From NCBI RefSeq assembly GCF_001624695.1, contig NZ_JSEP01000003.1, positions 62,001-126,000 of the forward strand: 64,000 bases of DNA. Reading direction: 5' to 3'. The position numbers and the translations under genes were made by a program. The first letter of the stretch is position 1. Each line of letters starts with the position of its first letter. Source of the DNA: Labrenzia sp. OB1 (GTDB lineage: Bacteria > Pseudomonadota > Alphaproteobacteria > Rhizobiales > Stappiaceae). Positions 63,496 through 64,000 of this stretch are shown one piece after another. Below the pieces are notes generated by a model. That model was not told the origin of the DNA, did no database searches, and worked only from the letters and a program-made list of their open reading frames with translations.

Positions 63496-64000
63496 CTAGT
63501 CACCGTCCAGGGAGTTGAAACCGCCGGCCAATTCCAGGGCGCCGGCAAGTTCCAGCGCCATGGTGTCGCGAAGGGATTTCACCGTGATGGCCAGCACCGA
63601 TACCCGCGAATAACTGTCATCACCCGTGAAGGTCTGCCGCAACGGCGGGTTCAGTTCGCTCAACAGCTTCTGAGCGTTGTCGAATTCGAATCCAAGTGCA
63701 TTGAAGATCCATTGAAAATCCGACGGTGTCAGTTCTTCCAGACCGAGGCTGGCAACAGCTTCCTGAATACCCAGCAATTCACCTGAAAGATAAACAACAG
63801 AATTGCCGGAACGGGAAAACGGCAGGCGGTTCGCTTTGGCCTTGGCTGCGGAGGTCCCAAGCGCCGGAAGAAGATCCTGGTCGCGGACAATGATCAGACC
63901 GGTGACCAGCGCATTGAAAACATCTTCCATCGCTTCCTTTGGCGTCCTGAAACGGTCGTTCTCAGGTCCACCCGACAACAACAGTGCCCGGTATCCGTCA
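63496..64000 (-). CDS. Imelysin family protein (5' end outside window)
   Basis: The frame is open to the window edge on the minus strand and stops at 63496. Visible residues (DGYRALLLSGGPENDRF, TPKEAMEDVFNALVTGL) fit the imelysin (M75/EfeO-like) fold. No start is visible, so the N-terminus and signal peptide are missing. It is 15 bp before the DUF1513 gene and likely leads it in one operon. Confidence 0.75.
   Translation of the reverse strand, partial: DGYRALLLSGGPENDRFRTPKEAMEDVFNALVTGLIIVRDQDLLPALGTSAAKAKANRLPFSRSGNSVVYLSGELLGIQEAVASLGLEELTPSDFQWIFNALGFEFDNAQKLLSELNPPLRQTFTGDDSYSRVSVLAITVKSLRDTMALELAGALELAGGFNSLDGD

Overview
The window reads as chromosome of a GC-rich alphaproteobacterium, most likely a Rhizobiales/Stappiaceae (Roseibium/Labrenzia-like) marine or host-associated species. 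This is inference from gene content: DUF2794, a glnK-amtB nitrogen locus with sigma-54-type promoters, TRAP transporters, a DUF1045-containing C-P lyase operon and GntR/MocR regulators. I ran no database search. About 57 genes are supported. Most are compact single genes or short operons, and convergent pairs often overlap by 4 bp.

Layout. 1-3.6 kb: the 3' end of a DUF1223 protein, a cation diffusion facilitator, an orphan UgpE-type permease and a HAD phosphatase. 3.7-7.0 kb: nitrogen locus, with glnK-amtB transcribed from a sigma-54-like promoter and a second amt with its own sigma-54-like site. 7.4-18.4 kb: housekeeping singles (DUF924, periplasmic binding protein, TusA-like, PhhB, LMW protein tyrosine phosphatase, PAP2 phosphatase, hybrid histidine kinase, AEC transporter, GluQ, AlkA-like glycosylase, alpha/beta hydrolase, GT4, ThpR). 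18.6-26 kb: aldo/keto reductase, TesA divergent from the YbbA/YbbP ABC pair, Bax-inhibitor-1 protein, uridine-kinase-like NTPase, DUF2794. 26.28-26.41 kb: a candidate C-rich trans-acting sRNA. 26.5-32.3 kb: a MocR regulator divergent from a TRAP transporter and a degradative HMG-CoA reductase, probably a mevalonate uptake and oxidation module. 32.4-36.2 kb: GNAT, secreted protein, pyrophosphatase, metallopeptidase, DsbB-like plus small tail-anchored protein, YqaA. 36.4-42.7 kb: LysR, oxalate/formate-type MFS transporter, sensor kinase and NtrC-like regulator, next to tRNA-Leu(CAA). 43.1-45.4 kb: cupin and CYTH-CHAD protein. 45.5-49.1 kb: two large adjacent genes that each carry a complementary half of a trypsin-like protease. 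49.9-58.1 kb: phnF divergent from phnGHIJKL-DUF1045-phnMN. 58.4-64 kb: PIG-L deacetylase, AsmA, and the start of an imelysin/DUF1513 cluster.

The most unusual item is the protease pair at 45475-49137. The upstream gene ends with the Asp/Ser half (GDSGS) and has no visible catalytic His half. The downstream gene begins with the His half (SNWHV) and has no Ser half. If they assemble, the active site would be formed between two proteins. Other items worth a look are the mevalonate-type operon with repeated TGATTGTCCC operators, the C-rich sRNA, an NtrC-like regulator with GAFPGA in place of GAFTGA, and three families of short intergenic repeats.
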